Assembly: GCF_014217625.1 (NCBI RefSeq)
Contig: NZ_CP043641.1
Span: 2,852,001-2,916,000, forward strand
Length of the DNA: 64,000 nt
Reading direction: 5' to 3'
Source of the DNA: Leifsonia shinshuensis
Lineage (GTDB): Bacteria; Actinomycetota; Actinomycetes; Actinomycetales; Microbacteriaceae
A model generated the notes under the pieces. The model worked only from the letters and a program-made list of their open reading frames with translations, ran no database searches and had not been told where the DNA came from. Shown one piece after another: positions 1-8,020 of this stretch (the first letter of the stretch is position 1; every line of letters starts with the position of its first letter). The translations under genes and the position numbers were made by a program.

Positions 1-738
1 GGCCCGGTCGGCGCTGCCGATCTCGTCGAAGGCGTGCATGACGGCCTCGTTGGCGCCGCCGTGCAGCGGTCCCTTGAGGGCGCCGATCGCTCCGGTGACG
101 GCCGAGTAGACGTCCGAGAGTGTCGATGCGATGACGCGCGCGGTGAACGTGGAAGCGTTGAACGAGTGCTCCGCGTAGAGCACCAGCGAGACCCGGAACG
201 CGTCCACGACCACGTCGTCCGGCACCTCGCCGAACGTCAGCCAGAGGAAGTTCTCCGCGTAGTCGAGGTCGTCGCGCGGCTCCACGAGGTCCAGCCCGCG
301 GCGGCGGCGCTGGATGTAGGCGACGATCGTCGGGAGCTGCGCGAACAGGTAGACGGCGCGGCTGAGGTTGAGCTCCGGGTCGAGGATGCCGTTCTCCTGC
401 TCCAGCGTCGGGTCGAGGCCGCCGAGCTGGCTGACCGCGGTGCGCAGGGCGTCCATCGGGTGCGCGGAGGCCGGGATGTCGTCCAGCGCGCGACGGGTGC
501 GGTCGTCCAGGCGGCGCAGGCCGCGCTCCAGCTTCTGGAAGTCGGCCAGCTCCTGCGCCGTCGGCAGCTCGCCGTGCCACAGCAGCCAGGCGACCTCCTC
601 GAACGAGCAGTTCGCGGCCAGCTCCTGCACGGGGTAGCCGCGGTACAGCAGGGAGTTGGTCTCGGGGTTCACGGACGAGATGTTCGTGGTGTCCACCACG
701 ACGCCGGCGAGGCCCTTGTGGATCTCGGGGTCGGTCAT
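1..738 (-). CDS. prpC: 2-methylcitrate synthase / citrate synthase, partial (3' end outside window)
   Basis: Condenses propionyl-CoA (or acetyl-CoA) with oxaloacetate in the cytosol, the first step of the methylcitrate cycle. The 246 visible codons give the N-terminal large domain of type II citrate synthases. Two family catalytic-site histidines are visible, in YAEHSFNAST and in LKGPLHGGANE close to the window edge. The ATG start at 738 has a good Shine-Dalgarno (AAGGAG about 8 bases upstream). It lies 62 bases after prpB on the same strand, giving the order prpD-prpB-prpC seen in corynebacterial propionate operons. Choice of methylcitrate over plain citrate synthase rests on this context. 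Confidence 0.93.
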   Translation of the reverse strand, partial: MTDPEIHKGLAGVVVDTTNISSVNPETNSLLYRGYPVQELAANCSFEEVAWLLWHGELPTAQELADFQKLERGLRRLDDRTRRALDDIPASAHPMDALRTAVSQLGGLDPTLEQENGILDPELNLSRAVYLFAQLPTIVAYIQRRRRGLDLVEPRDDLDYAENFLWLTFGEVPDDVVVDAFRVSLVLYAEHSFNASTFTARVIASTLSDVYSAVTGAIGALKGPLHGGANEAVMHAFDEIGSADRA

Positions 739-800
739 TGTGCTGCTCCTTCGCTGCTGTGCTGGTCGTGACTCGTGCTGGACGCGGCTGTGAGCGGAGC

Positions 801-1700
801 TCAGCGGCGCACCTCGAAGTTGTACACCGACGTGTCGAACGCGTTGTAGCCCTCGTAGTCAATCAGGTCGTACAGCTCGGCGCGATGCTGCATCGAACCG
901 AGCATCGGCTCGAGCGTGCCCTCCGCGAGGAGCTGGTCGAGGCCGCGTTCGGCAGCCCCCATCGCCAGGCGGAGCAGGGAGACCGGCCAGATCACGATGT
1001 TCACGCCGATGTCGCGGAGCTGGTCGACGGTGAAGAGGTCGCTCTTGCCGAACTCGGTCATGTTGGCGAGGATCGGCACGTCCACGGCCGCACGGATGGC
1101 GGCGAACTCGGACAGGTCGGCCATAGCCTCCGGGAAGATCGCGTCGGCGCCCGCGTCGACCAGCGCCTTGGCCCGGTCGATCGCGGCCTCCAGCCCCTCC
1201 ACGGCGCGGATGTCGGTGCGCGCCATGATCAGGAGGTTGGAATCGCGGCGCGCGTCGGCGGCGGAGCGGATGCGCTTGAGCGCCGTGTCCTCGTCCACGA
1301 CCTGTTTGCCGTCGAGGTGGCCGCAGCGCTTGGGGTTCACCTGGTCCTCGATGTGGAGGCCGGCGACCCCGGCGTCCTCCAGCGTCTGCACCGTGCGGGC
1401 GACGTTCATCGGCTCGCCGAAGCCGGTGTCGGCGTCGACCAGGGTCGGCAGGTCGGTCATCCGGGCGATCTGCGCGGAGCGGCCGGCGACCTCCGTCAGC
1501 GTCGTGAGGCCGATGTCCGGGAGGCCGAGGTCGGCCGAGAGCACCGCCCCGGAGATGTAGACGCCCTCGAAGCCCTTGCGCTCGATGAGACGGGCGCTCA
1601 GCGGGTTGAAGGCGCCGGGCATCCGGACCAGCTCGCCGGACGCCAGCCGCGCCCGGAACGCCGCGCGCTTCTCGTGCGCGGGGAAGGAGGAGTACAGCAT
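801..1700 (-). CDS. prpB: Methylisocitrate lyase
   Basis: Cleaves 2-methylisocitrate to pyruvate and succinate, the last step of the methylcitrate cycle. The 299-residue protein is a full-length PEP mutase/isocitrate lyase superfamily barrel. The catalytic loop motif KRCGH is present (Cys126), as are the metal-binding acidic pair in VDADTGFGE (Asp90, Asp92) and the GLHIEDQ strand. The ATG at 1700 overlaps the prpD stop codon by one base (TGATG), and an AGAGGA site lies upstream, so translation is probably coupled to prpD. Longer readings upstream in this frame are antisense-like and not supported. Confidence 0.95.
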   Translation of the reverse strand: MLYSSFPAHEKRAAFRARLASGELVRMPGAFNPLSARLIERKGFEGVYISGAVLSADLGLPDIGLTTLTEVAGRSAQIARMTDLPTLVDADTGFGEPMNVARTVQTLEDAGVAGLHIEDQVNPKRCGHLDGKQVVDEDTALKRIRSAADARRDSNLLIMARTDIRAVEGLEAAIDRAKALVDAGADAIFPEAMADLSEFAAIRAAVDVPILANMTEFGKSDLFTVDQLRDIGVNIVIWPVSLLRLAMGAAERGLDQLLAEGTLEPMLGSMQHRAELYDLIDYEGYNAFDTSVYNFEVRR

Positions 1701-3271
1701 CAGAACAGTCCTCTCGGCGCGGGGACACCGGCAAGCAGGCCGGGGCGCGCGGTGATGGTGAGGCCGCCGAGCTCGGCGGCGGACAGCTCGGGGAGGCGCT
1801 CGGCCAGCGCGAGGAAGCGCTCGATCTCGGCCTCCTCCAGCACGTCGGCCGCCAGGGAGCGGAACTTGGCGACGTAGTCGGCTCGGGCGAACGGCCGCGC
1901 GCCGAGCGGGTGCGCGTCGGCGACGGCGATCTGGTCCTCGAACACGCGGCCGTCGGCGAGCGTGATGACGACGCGGCCGCCGAACGCCTTCTCGGCCGGG
2001 TCGATCGAGTGGTAGCGGCGGGTCCACTCCGGGTCCTCGGTCGTGGTGACCTTGCCCCAGAGCGCGACGGTGTCGGGACGCGCGGCGCGGGTCGGGAGGT
2101 AGGACTCCACGTGGTGCCAGCCGCCGTCCTGCAGCGCGACGGTGAAGATGTACGGGATGCTGTGGTCCAGCGTCTCGCGGGAGGCGGTGGGGTCGTACTT
2201 CTGCGGGTCGTTCGCGCCGGAGCCGATCACGTAGTGGGTGTGGTGCGAGGTGTGGATGACGATGCTCTCCACGCGCTCGGGATCGGCGGCCTCCGGGTGC
2301 TCCGTGTGGAGCTTGCGGGCGAGGTCGATCCAGGCCTGCGCCTGGTACTCGGCGGAGTGCTCCTTGGTATAGGAGTCGAGGATGGCGCGCTTGGCCTCCC
2401 CGGCCTCCGGCAGCGGCACGTCGTAGGAGGCGTTCGGGCCGTCGAGCAGCCAGGCGATCACGCCGTCCTCGCCCTCGTAGATCGGGGTCGGGCTGGTCTC
2501 GCCGCGCAGGGCCCGGTCGATCGCCTCGACGGCCATCTTGCCGGCGAAGGCGGGGGCGTGCGCCTTCCAGCTGGAGATCTCGCCCTTGCGCGACTGCCGG
2601 GTGGCGGTCGTGGTGTGGAGGGCCTGGCCGATGGCCTGGAAGATCGTCGCCGGCGGCAGGTGCAGCAGCGTGCCGATCCCGGCCGCCGCCGACGGCCCGA
2701 GGTGGGCGACGTGGTCGATCTTGTGCGCGTGCAGGCTGATCGCCTTCGCCAGGTCGATCTGGATCTCGTAGCCGGTCGCGATGCCGCGCACGAGGTCGCG
2801 GCCGGTCAGCCCGTACGCGCGGGCGGCGTGCTGGGCCACGGCCGTGATCGGCGGGATGTTGTCGCCGGGATGCGAGTACTCCGCGGCGAGGAAGGTGTCG
2901 TGGTAGTCGAGCTCGCGCACGGCGACGCCGTTCGCCCAGGCCGCCCACTCCGGGCTGACGCGGAGCCGCTGCGGCTCGCCGAAGACGGTGGCGCCGTCCT
3001 GCGGGTGATCGGCGGAGGCGGTCAGCTCCTCCAGCTGCGCGGCCGGCAGCGGGTGGGCCAGCGCCTGCGAGCGCGCCGAGACGACCGGCCTGCGGGTGAG
3101 GGACGCGGCGGCCACGGCGGCGTTGTCGATGACGCGGTTGATGACCATGTCGGCGACCTCGGAGTCGACCTCCACCGGGTCGGCGGCGACCTCCGCGATC
3201 TTCCAGGCGAGCTGATCCTGACGGGCGAGGTTCTCATCGCTTCTGTGCACACGAACGTTGTGGAGCTTCAC
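1700..3271 (-). CDS. prpD: 2-methylcitrate dehydratase
   Basis: MmgE/PrpD family protein of 523 residues that dehydrates 2-methylcitrate to 2-methyl-cis-aconitate in propionate breakdown. Length and the N-terminal pattern (RVHRS...LAWKIAEVA) fit the family. The GTG start at 3271 is supported by a TAGGTT -10 box ending exactly six bases upstream, which predicts a leaderless mRNA. It is the first gene of the prpDBC operon; no PrpR-type activator is visible beside it, so the regulator must be elsewhere or different. The promoter lies back to back with that of the lysE-like gene. Confidence 0.94.
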   Translation of the reverse strand: MKLHNVRVHRSDENLARQDQLAWKIAEVAADPVEVDSEVADMVINRVIDNAAVAAASLTRRPVVSARSQALAHPLPAAQLEELTASADHPQDGATVFGEPQRLRVSPEWAAWANGVAVRELDYHDTFLAAEYSHPGDNIPPITAVAQHAARAYGLTGRDLVRGIATGYEIQIDLAKAISLHAHKIDHVAHLGPSAAAGIGTLLHLPPATIFQAIGQALHTTTATRQSRKGEISSWKAHAPAFAGKMAVEAIDRALRGETSPTPIYEGEDGVIAWLLDGPNASYDVPLPEAGEAKRAILDSYTKEHSAEYQAQAWIDLARKLHTEHPEAADPERVESIVIHTSHHTHYVIGSGANDPQKYDPTASRETLDHSIPYIFTVALQDGGWHHVESYLPTRAARPDTVALWGKVTTTEDPEWTRRYHSIDPAEKAFGGRVVITLADGRVFEDQIAVADAHPLGARPFARADYVAKFRSLAADVLEEAEIERFLALAERLPELSAAELGGLTITARPGLLAGVPAPRGLF

Positions 3272-3277
3272 GTTACG

Positions 3278-3296
3278 AACCTACCTCGCCTACGCT
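3278..3296. promoter_or_regulatory. Back-to-back leaderless promoters of prpD and lysE-like gene
   Basis: On the minus strand TAGGTT (3283-3278) is followed by six bases and the prpD GTG. On the plus strand TACGCT (3291-3296) is followed by six bases and the LysE ATG. Only seven base pairs separate the two -10 hexamers, so the -35 region of each promoter falls within or beyond the other one. Both positions are read directly; promoter activity is inferred from the actinobacterial TANNNT rule. Confidence 0.7.
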
Positions 3297-3302
3297 CCTG
3301 CT

Positions 3303-3941
3303 ATGGTCCCGCCGCCCTCCCTGCTCGCGTTCGCGCTCGCGTCCATCGCACTCATCGTGATCCCGGGGCCGAGCGTGCTGTTCGTGATCGGGCGGTCGCT
3401 GGCCCTCGGGAGGCTCGGCGGCCTCCTGAGCGTGCTCGGGAACGCGCTCGGGATGCTGCCGCTGGTCGTCGCGGTGTCGCTCGGGATCGGGGCGCTCGTC
3501 GCGCAGTCGATGGTGGCTTTCACGATCGTGAAGTTCGCGGGTGCGGCGTACCTGATGTACCTCGGCGTGCAGGCCATCCGGCACCGACGGCACACGGCTG
3601 TGACGCACGAGGCGACCCCGCCGCGGCGGTCTCACTGGCGGATCGTCGGCGAGGGGATGCTGGTCGGGCTGACCAACCCCAAGTCGCTGGTGTTCTTCGT
3701 GGCGGTGCTGCCGCAGTTCGTGAACTACCAGGCGGGCGCCATCCCGGCGCAGCTGTTCGAACTCGGGGTGGTGTTCCTGCTGCTGGCGCTGACGTTCGAC
3801 AGCGTGTGGGCGCTCGCTGCGGGGACCGCCCGGGCATGGTTCGGGCGGTCACCGAAGCGGGTCGAACGGCTCGGCGCGACCGGCGGCGTGCTGATGATCG
3901 GACTCGGCGGCATCCTGGCGCTGACCGGGAACAAGCACTGA
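3303..3941 (+). CDS. LysE/RhtB-family amino acid exporter
   Basis: Integral membrane protein of 212 residues, the usual size for LysE/RhtB exporters, which extrude amino acids or related metabolites. The N-terminal motif IPGPSVLFVIGRSLALGR and the central GLTNPKSLVFFVAVLPQF are family hallmarks, and about six hydrophobic segments are visible. The ATG at 3303 is chosen over an upstream GTG at 3258 because a TACGCT -10 box sits six bases before it (leaderless). It is divergent from prpD. The substrate cannot be told from sequence. Confidence 0.9.
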   Translation: MVPPPSLLAFALASIALIVIPGPSVLFVIGRSLALGRLGGLLSVLGNALGMLPLVVAVSLGIGALVAQSMVAFTIVKFAGAAYLMYLGVQAIRHRRHTAVTHEATPPRRSHWRIVGEGMLVGLTNPKSLVFFVAVLPQFVNYQAGAIPAQLFELGVVFLLLALTFDSVWALAAGTARAWFGRSPKRVERLGATGGVLMIGLGGILALTGNKH

Positions 3942-3962
3942 GGCTGGCGCGCTCGCTCGCGG

Positions 3963-4493
3963 CTAGATGTCGCCGGCCGTGGCGACGGGCACGACGACGG
4001 CGCGGCCCAGCGAGTGGAAGTGCGCGTTGAAGCCCAGCACGGCGGGCGTCGACTCCGGGTCGAGGTCGAGGTGGTCGACGTCGAGCGCGTGCACCACGAC
4101 GTAGTAGTGGTGCGTGCCGGTCCCGGGAGGCGGTCCCGCGCCGGTGAAGCTCTTCGAGCGCAGCTCGTTCGAGAGCATGGCGGCGCCCTGCGGGAGGTTC
4201 GCTCCGCCTTCGGCGCCCGCACCGGACGGCAGCGAGGTCACCGAGGCCGGGATGTTGTAGACCGCCCAGTGCCAGAATCCCGAGCCGGTCGGGGCGTCCG
4301 GGTCGTGGATGGTGACGGCGAAGCTCTTCGTCTCGGCCGGGAACCCGCTCCAGGAGAGCTGCGGCGAGACGTCGCCACCGCCTCCGCCCGCGCCCCACTG
4401 TGCGCTGTCGAGCTTGCGGTCGTCGGCGACGTCGTCGCTTGTGACGGTGAACTGAGGAACGGCGCCGAAGCGCTCCAGCGGATCTCTCGACAT
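3963..4493 (-). CDS. YbhB/YbcL family (PEBP-like, Raf kinase inhibitor-like) protein
   Basis: Phosphatidylethanolamine-binding-protein fold of 176 residues; the bacterial role of this family is poorly defined. Family motifs seen are SPQLSWSGFPAETKSFAVT, the DPDAPTGSGFWHWAVYNIP ligand-site segment and GTGTHHYYVVVHALD. The ATG at 4493 is preceded by TAGCGT and seven bases, predicting a leaderless transcript; the alternative GTG at 4502 would lie within that -10 box. The TAG of the -10 is also the stop codon of the upstream mannosyltransferase gene. Confidence 0.88.
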   Translation of the reverse strand: MSRDPLERFGAVPQFTVTSDDVADDRKLDSAQWGAGGGGGDVSPQLSWSGFPAETKSFAVTIHDPDAPTGSGFWHWAVYNIPASVTSLPSGAGAEGGANLPQGAAMLSNELRSKSFTGAGPPPGTGTHHYYVVVHALDVDHLDLDPESTPAVLGFNAHFHSLGRAVVVPVATAGDI

Positions 4494-4503
4494 GCCGCCC
4501 ACG

Positions 4504-5292
4504 CTACGCCCGCTGCGTCGTCTCCGTCACGGTCGCGGGGACGGCACGGCGGCGGAAGCGGCGCGGGAGACCGGCGATCCCCCAGCCGGTGACGCGCAGC
4601 ATCGCCTCGGCGACGATGCTGCCGCTCATCTTGGACACCCCGTGCTCGCGCTCGACGAAGGTGATCGGCACCTCCACGACGGTGAGGCCGGCGTCGTATG
4701 CTCGGCGCAGCATGTCGATCTGGAAGCAGTAGCCCTGGCTCTCGACGTCCTCGAAGCGGATACGGCGCAGGGCGTCGGCGGTGAACGCGCGGTAGCCTCC
4801 GGTCACGTCCTTCGCCGGGACGCCGAGCCAGAGGCGCGAGTAGGTGCTGCCGCCCTTGGAGAGGAAGCGCCGGCGCGCGGGCCAGTTGACCACGCCGCCG
4901 CCCTCGACCCAGCGGGAGCCGAGCACGAGGTCGGCGCCGTCCGCCGCGTCGCCCTGCGGAACCGTGCGGAGGCCGGCGAGGAGTGAGGGAAGCTCTTCGG
5001 GGCGGTGCGAGCCGTCGGCGTCCATCTCGACCACAGCGTCGTAACCATCGGCGAGCGCCCAGGCCATCCCGGCCCGGTAGGCGGCGCCCAGCCCCTCCTT
5101 GCCCGCGCGGTGCAGGACCTTGACGTTGGCGTCGGTCGCGGCGAGCGCGTCCGCGATCTGGCCCGTGCCGTCCGGCGAACCGTCGTCGACCACGAGGACG
5201 TCGACCTCCGGCGCCGAAGCGCGGATCCGTCCGACCACGGGTCCGATGTTCTCCCGCTCGTTGTACGTGGGCAGGATGACGATGGTTCGCAT
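4504..5292 (-). CDS. Polyprenol monophosphomannose synthase (DPM1-like GT2)
   Basis: Family 2 glycosyltransferase of 262 residues expected to transfer mannose from GDP-mannose to polyprenyl phosphate at the inner membrane face, supplying lipid-linked mannose for lipoglycans or protein mannosylation. It starts ILPTYNERENI, followed by VLVVDDGSPDGT (nucleotide-binding DD) and VVEMDADGSHRPEELP (the DxD metal site), then GGVVNWPARR and FVEREHGVSKMS. Unlike the mycobacterial fusion it has no N-acyltransferase domain and no membrane domain. Start ATG at 5292; CACAGT lies six bases upstream, a near-consensus -10 suggesting leaderless expression. Confidence 0.92.
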   Translation of the reverse strand: MRTIVILPTYNERENIGPVVGRIRASAPEVDVLVVDDGSPDGTGQIADALAATDANVKVLHRAGKEGLGAAYRAGMAWALADGYDAVVEMDADGSHRPEELPSLLAGLRTVPQGDAADGADLVLGSRWVEGGGVVNWPARRRFLSKGGSTYSRLWLGVPAKDVTGGYRAFTADALRRIRFEDVESQGYCFQIDMLRRAYDAGLTVVEVPITFVEREHGVSKMSGSIVAEAMLRVTGWGIAGLPRRFRRRAVPATVTETTQRA

Positions 5293-5361
5293 ACAACCAC
5301 TGTGGTCTATTCCGCTGAACGGATGGCGAACGAATCTGTCTGTTCTCGCATCCGGCGCTGC

Positions 5362-5373
5362 TAGCATCCCCCG
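5362..5373 (+). promoter_or_regulatory. Leaderless -10 element of trhO
   Basis: TAGCAT at 5362-5367 is followed by six bases and then the GTG start at 5374. The predicted transcription start coincides with the first base of the start codon. No Shine-Dalgarno is present, which agrees with a leaderless mRNA. Confidence 0.65.
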
Positions 5374-6261
5374 GTGCCCGTCGCGAAAGTCCTCCTCTTT
5401 TACGCCTTCGCACCGCTCCCCGACCCGGACGCGGTGCGGCTCTGGCAGCGCGACCTGTGCGAGGCGCTCGGGCTGCGCGGGCGCATCCTGCTGTCGAAGG
5501 ACGGCGTCAACGGGACGCTGGGCGGCGAGCTGGACGCGCTGAAGCGGTATCTGCGGAAGACGAAGGACTACGCGGCGTTCCACGATCTCGACGTGAAGTG
5601 GAGCGAAGGATCGGGGCTTGACGCCTCGGGGGCGTCGCTCGACTTCCCGCGCCTCTCGGTGCGGGTGCGCGAGGAGATCGTGTCGTTCGGGGCGCCGTCG
5701 GAGCTCCGGGTGGACGAGTCGGGCGTGGTCGGCGGAGGCGAGCGGCTCGACCCGGACGCGCTGCACACGCTCCTGGGCTCCCGCGACGACGTGGTCTTCT
5801 TCGACGGGCGCAACCGGTTCGAGGCGGAGATCGGCCGGTTCCGCGGGGCTGTGGTGCCCGATGTGGCGACCACCCGCGAGTTCGTCGCGGAGCTGGAGAG
5901 CGGACGGTACGACCACCTCAAGGACAAGCCGGTCGTGACGTACTGCACCGGCGGGATCCGCTGCGAGGTGCTGTCAGGGCTGATGCGGTCGCGCGGGTTC
6001 GGGGAGGTCTACCAGCTCGACGGCGGAGTGGTCCGCTACGGCGAGCGCTTCGGCGACGACGGGTTGTGGGAGGGCTCGCTCTACGTGTTCGACGGGCGCG
6101 GCTCTGTGCGGTTCTCCGATCATGCGGCGGTCCTCGGGCGATGCGCGGGGTGCGGGGCGGCGACGTCGCGGATGCGGAACTGCGTCGATCTGTCGTGCCG
6201 GGAGCAGCTGGTGGTGTGCGAGGAGTGCGACGCCGTGGAGTGCGCGGCGCACGCGGCGTGA
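5374..6261 (+). CDS. trhO: tRNA uridine(34) hydroxylase, rhodanese-fold (YceA/TrhO family)
   Basis: Predicted oxygen-dependent enzyme forming 5-hydroxyuridine at tRNA position 34. The 295-residue protein has the N-terminal acylphosphatase-like part ([15 protein letters not shown]), a rhodanese domain with active-site loop CTGGIRCE (Cys191, Cys197) and a C-terminal cysteine-rich tail with CAGCG and further CxxC-like pairs, probably a metal-binding knuckle. All three parts are typical of the family. The GTG start is set by a leaderless -10 directly upstream. The function is assigned by family homology. Confidence 0.92.
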   Translation: MPVAKVLLFYAFAPLPDPDAVRLWQRDLCEALGLRGRILLSKDGVNGTLGGELDALKRYLRKTKDYAAFHDLDVKWSEGSGLDASGASLDFPRLSVRVREEIVSFGAPSELRVDESGVVGGGERLDPDALHTLLGSRDDVVFFDGRNRFEAEIGRFRGAVVPDVATTREFVAELESGRYDHLKDKPVVTYCTGGIRCEVLSGLMRSRGFGEVYQLDGGVVRYGERFGDDGLWEGSLYVFDGRGSVRFSDHAAVLGRCAGCGAATSRMRNCVDLSCREQLVVCEECDAVECAAHAA

Positions 6262-6363
6262 TGGCGGGGTAGTCCTCCCTTTCGTCCTCCACAGGATGCG
6301 TGATCGGGGACTTCTCCACGGATCGCCGGGAACCATTGCTGGCCGTTTCGCGTTGCGGCCAAG
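6262..6363. other. Intergenic spacer before antiporter gene
   Basis: About 100 bases with two near-repeats reading CTCCACAGGAT and CTCCACGGAT. No terminator or consensus promoter is clear. A CAAGAT hexamer (6360-6365) seven bases before the ATG at 6373 is the only -10-like sequence. Confidence 0.3.
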
Positions 6364-7956
6364 ATGAACTCCATGGATCCGGTCATCACCATCGTCTGGA
6401 TCGTGTCGTTCGTCGTCGTCACGGTCACGGTCACGGGGCTCTCGCGTCGCGTGAACTGGTCTGCGCCCGTCGTGCTCGTGGTCGTCGGCGCGATCGCGTC
6501 GTTCATCCCGGGGGTTCCGCAGGTCGCTCTGGAGCCCGAACTCGTGCTGTACGGGCTGCTGCCCCCACTGTTGTTCGCCGCGGCCATCCAGACCTCGGTG
6601 GTCGACGTCCGCGCCAGGCGCGACGGCATTCTGCTGCTCTCGGTGGGGCTGGTGGTGTTCACGGTGGTCGTCGTCGGCTTCACGACCTGGCTGGTGGTGC
6701 CGGCGATCACGGTCGCCGCGGCGTTCGCCTTCGGGGCGGTGGTGGCGCCGACGGACACGGTGGCGGTGACGGCGATCGCGGGGCGCGTCCACCTCCCCCG
6801 GCGGCTCGTCACCGTGCTGGAGGGCGAGAGCCTGCTCAACGATGCGACCGCGCTCGTGGCGCTGAACGCGAGCATCGCCGCGATCGTCAGCATCGTGAAC
6901 CCGTGGGCGATCGCGGGAGACTTCGTGATCGCCGTCGTGGTCGGGGTCGGGATGGGCCTCCTGGTGGGGTGGGTGCTCTCGCTCATCCGCAAGCAGCTCC
7001 GCTCCCCCGTCCTGGACACCTCGATCGGGTTGATCACGCCGTACCTGGCGTTCATTCCGTCGCAGTTCCTGCACGGGTCGGGCATCCTGTCCGTCGTCGT
7101 CGCGGGCCTCTACCTCGGCTACCGCTCTCCGACGATCCAGACTGCGGAGGCCCGGATCGCGGAGACGATCAACTGGCGGACGATCGAGTTCCTGCTGGAG
7201 AACGCGGTCTTCCTCTTCATCGGGCTGGAGCTGTCGAGCATCCTGAACTCGGCGTTCCGGTCGGGCATCACGGTGGCGCAGACGGTGTGGATCAGCATCG
7301 CGGTGCTGCTGGCGCTGTTCCTGGCGCGGTTCCTCTGGATGGTCGGCACGACGGCGCTCTACCGATACGGGCCGCAGCGCCTGCGCGAGCGCGGCTGGAC
7401 CTGGCCGACCGGCATCGCTGTGTCGTTCGCCGGGATCCGCGGAGTGGTGACGCTCGCCGCGGTGTTCCTGCTGCCGGAGTCCACCCCGCACCGGGAGTTC
7501 CTGCAGTTCCTGGCGTTCGTCGTGGTGGTGGCGACCCTGTTGGAAGGGCTCGCGCTGCCGTGGGTCATCCGTCGGCTCAAGCTGCCGCCCCCGGACTTCG
7601 CGCAGGAGGCCGGGGAGATGGAGCGGCTGCTCGCCGAGGCACAGGCGGCCGGCCTGGAGCACCTGGAGTCGCAGGTGACCGGCAAGGAGGACGAACGGGT
7701 GATCGAACGTCTGCGGGTCAACGCGGTGTTCCTCTCCGAGGCGCTCGAGAATCCGGTGCCGGACGCGGAGGTGGCGGCTCCGCTCGAGTACCGGAAGCTG
7801 CGGCGGTCGATGATCGTCGCGGAACGGCAGGCGGTCCTGGAGGCGCGGGCGGAAGGGCGGTACCAGGAGCTGGCGGTGCGGTCGGTGCTCGCGTTCCTGG
7901 ACGCGGAGGAGTCGGCGTTGAAGGCGGGAGGGACGGAGGGGAAGAAGTTGATGTGA
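6364..7956 (+). CDS. CPA1-family Na+/H+ antiporter
   Basis: Inner-membrane monovalent cation/proton antiporter of 530 residues, probably Na+/H+ exchange for pH and salt homeostasis. About twelve transmembrane segments span residues 1-420. Characteristic pieces are GLLPPLLFAAAIQ (inhibitor-binding-like region), GAVVAPTDTVAVTAIAG and EGESLLNDATALV, where the ND pair is the ion-binding aspartate site, and the conserved FAGIRGVVTLA. A charged cytosolic tail of about 110 residues follows, rich in Glu and Ala, possibly regulatory. Start is ambiguous between ATG 6364 and ATG 6373; neither has a Shine-Dalgarno. Confidence 0.92.
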   Translation: MNSMDPVITIVWIVSFVVVTVTVTGLSRRVNWSAPVVLVVVGAIASFIPGVPQVALEPELVLYGLLPPLLFAAAIQTSVVDVRARRDGILLLSVGLVVFTVVVVGFTTWLVVPAITVAAAFAFGAVVAPTDTVAVTAIAGRVHLPRRLVTVLEGESLLNDATALVALNASIAAIVSIVNPWAIAGDFVIAVVVGVGMGLLVGWVLSLIRKQLRSPVLDTSIGLITPYLAFIPSQFLHGSGILSVVVAGLYLGYRSPTIQTAEARIAETINWRTIEFLLENAVFLFIGLELSSILNSAFRSGITVAQTVWISIAVLLALFLARFLWMVGTTALYRYGPQRLRERGWTWPTGIAVSFAGIRGVVTLAAVFLLPESTPHREFLQFLAFVVVVATLLEGLALPWVIRRLKLPPPDFAQEAGEMERLLAEAQAAGLEHLESQVTGKEDERVIERLRVNAVFLSEALENPVPDAEVAAPLEYRKLRRSMIVAERQAVLEARAEGRYQELAVRSVLAFLDAEESALKAGGTEGKKLM

Positions 7957-7958
7957 GT

Positions 7959-7982
7959 CGGAATGCGCGCCGGAATGCGCGC
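7959..7982. repeat. Two tandem copies of a 12-mer in a convergent spacer
   Basis: CGGAATGCGCGC occurs twice head to tail between the stop codons of the antiporter and the LssY-C gene. It is short and could be replication slippage; no terminator is clear in this 64-base spacer. Confidence 0.5.
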
Positions 7983-8020
7983 CAGGGGCGTGAGCGTGCG
8001 GTGGCGATGGGACGGCGCGG

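Noticed and set aside
1701..2948. N-terminal extension of prpB into a 715-codon frame
   Set aside because: The extension only reads prpD sequence in another frame; the real start at 1700 has a Shine-Dalgarno and overlaps the prpD stop.
6281..6335. DnaA-box or origin-like repeats (CTCCACAGG/CTCCACGG)
   Set aside because: Only two loose copies, no AT-rich region and no dnaA/dnaN context.
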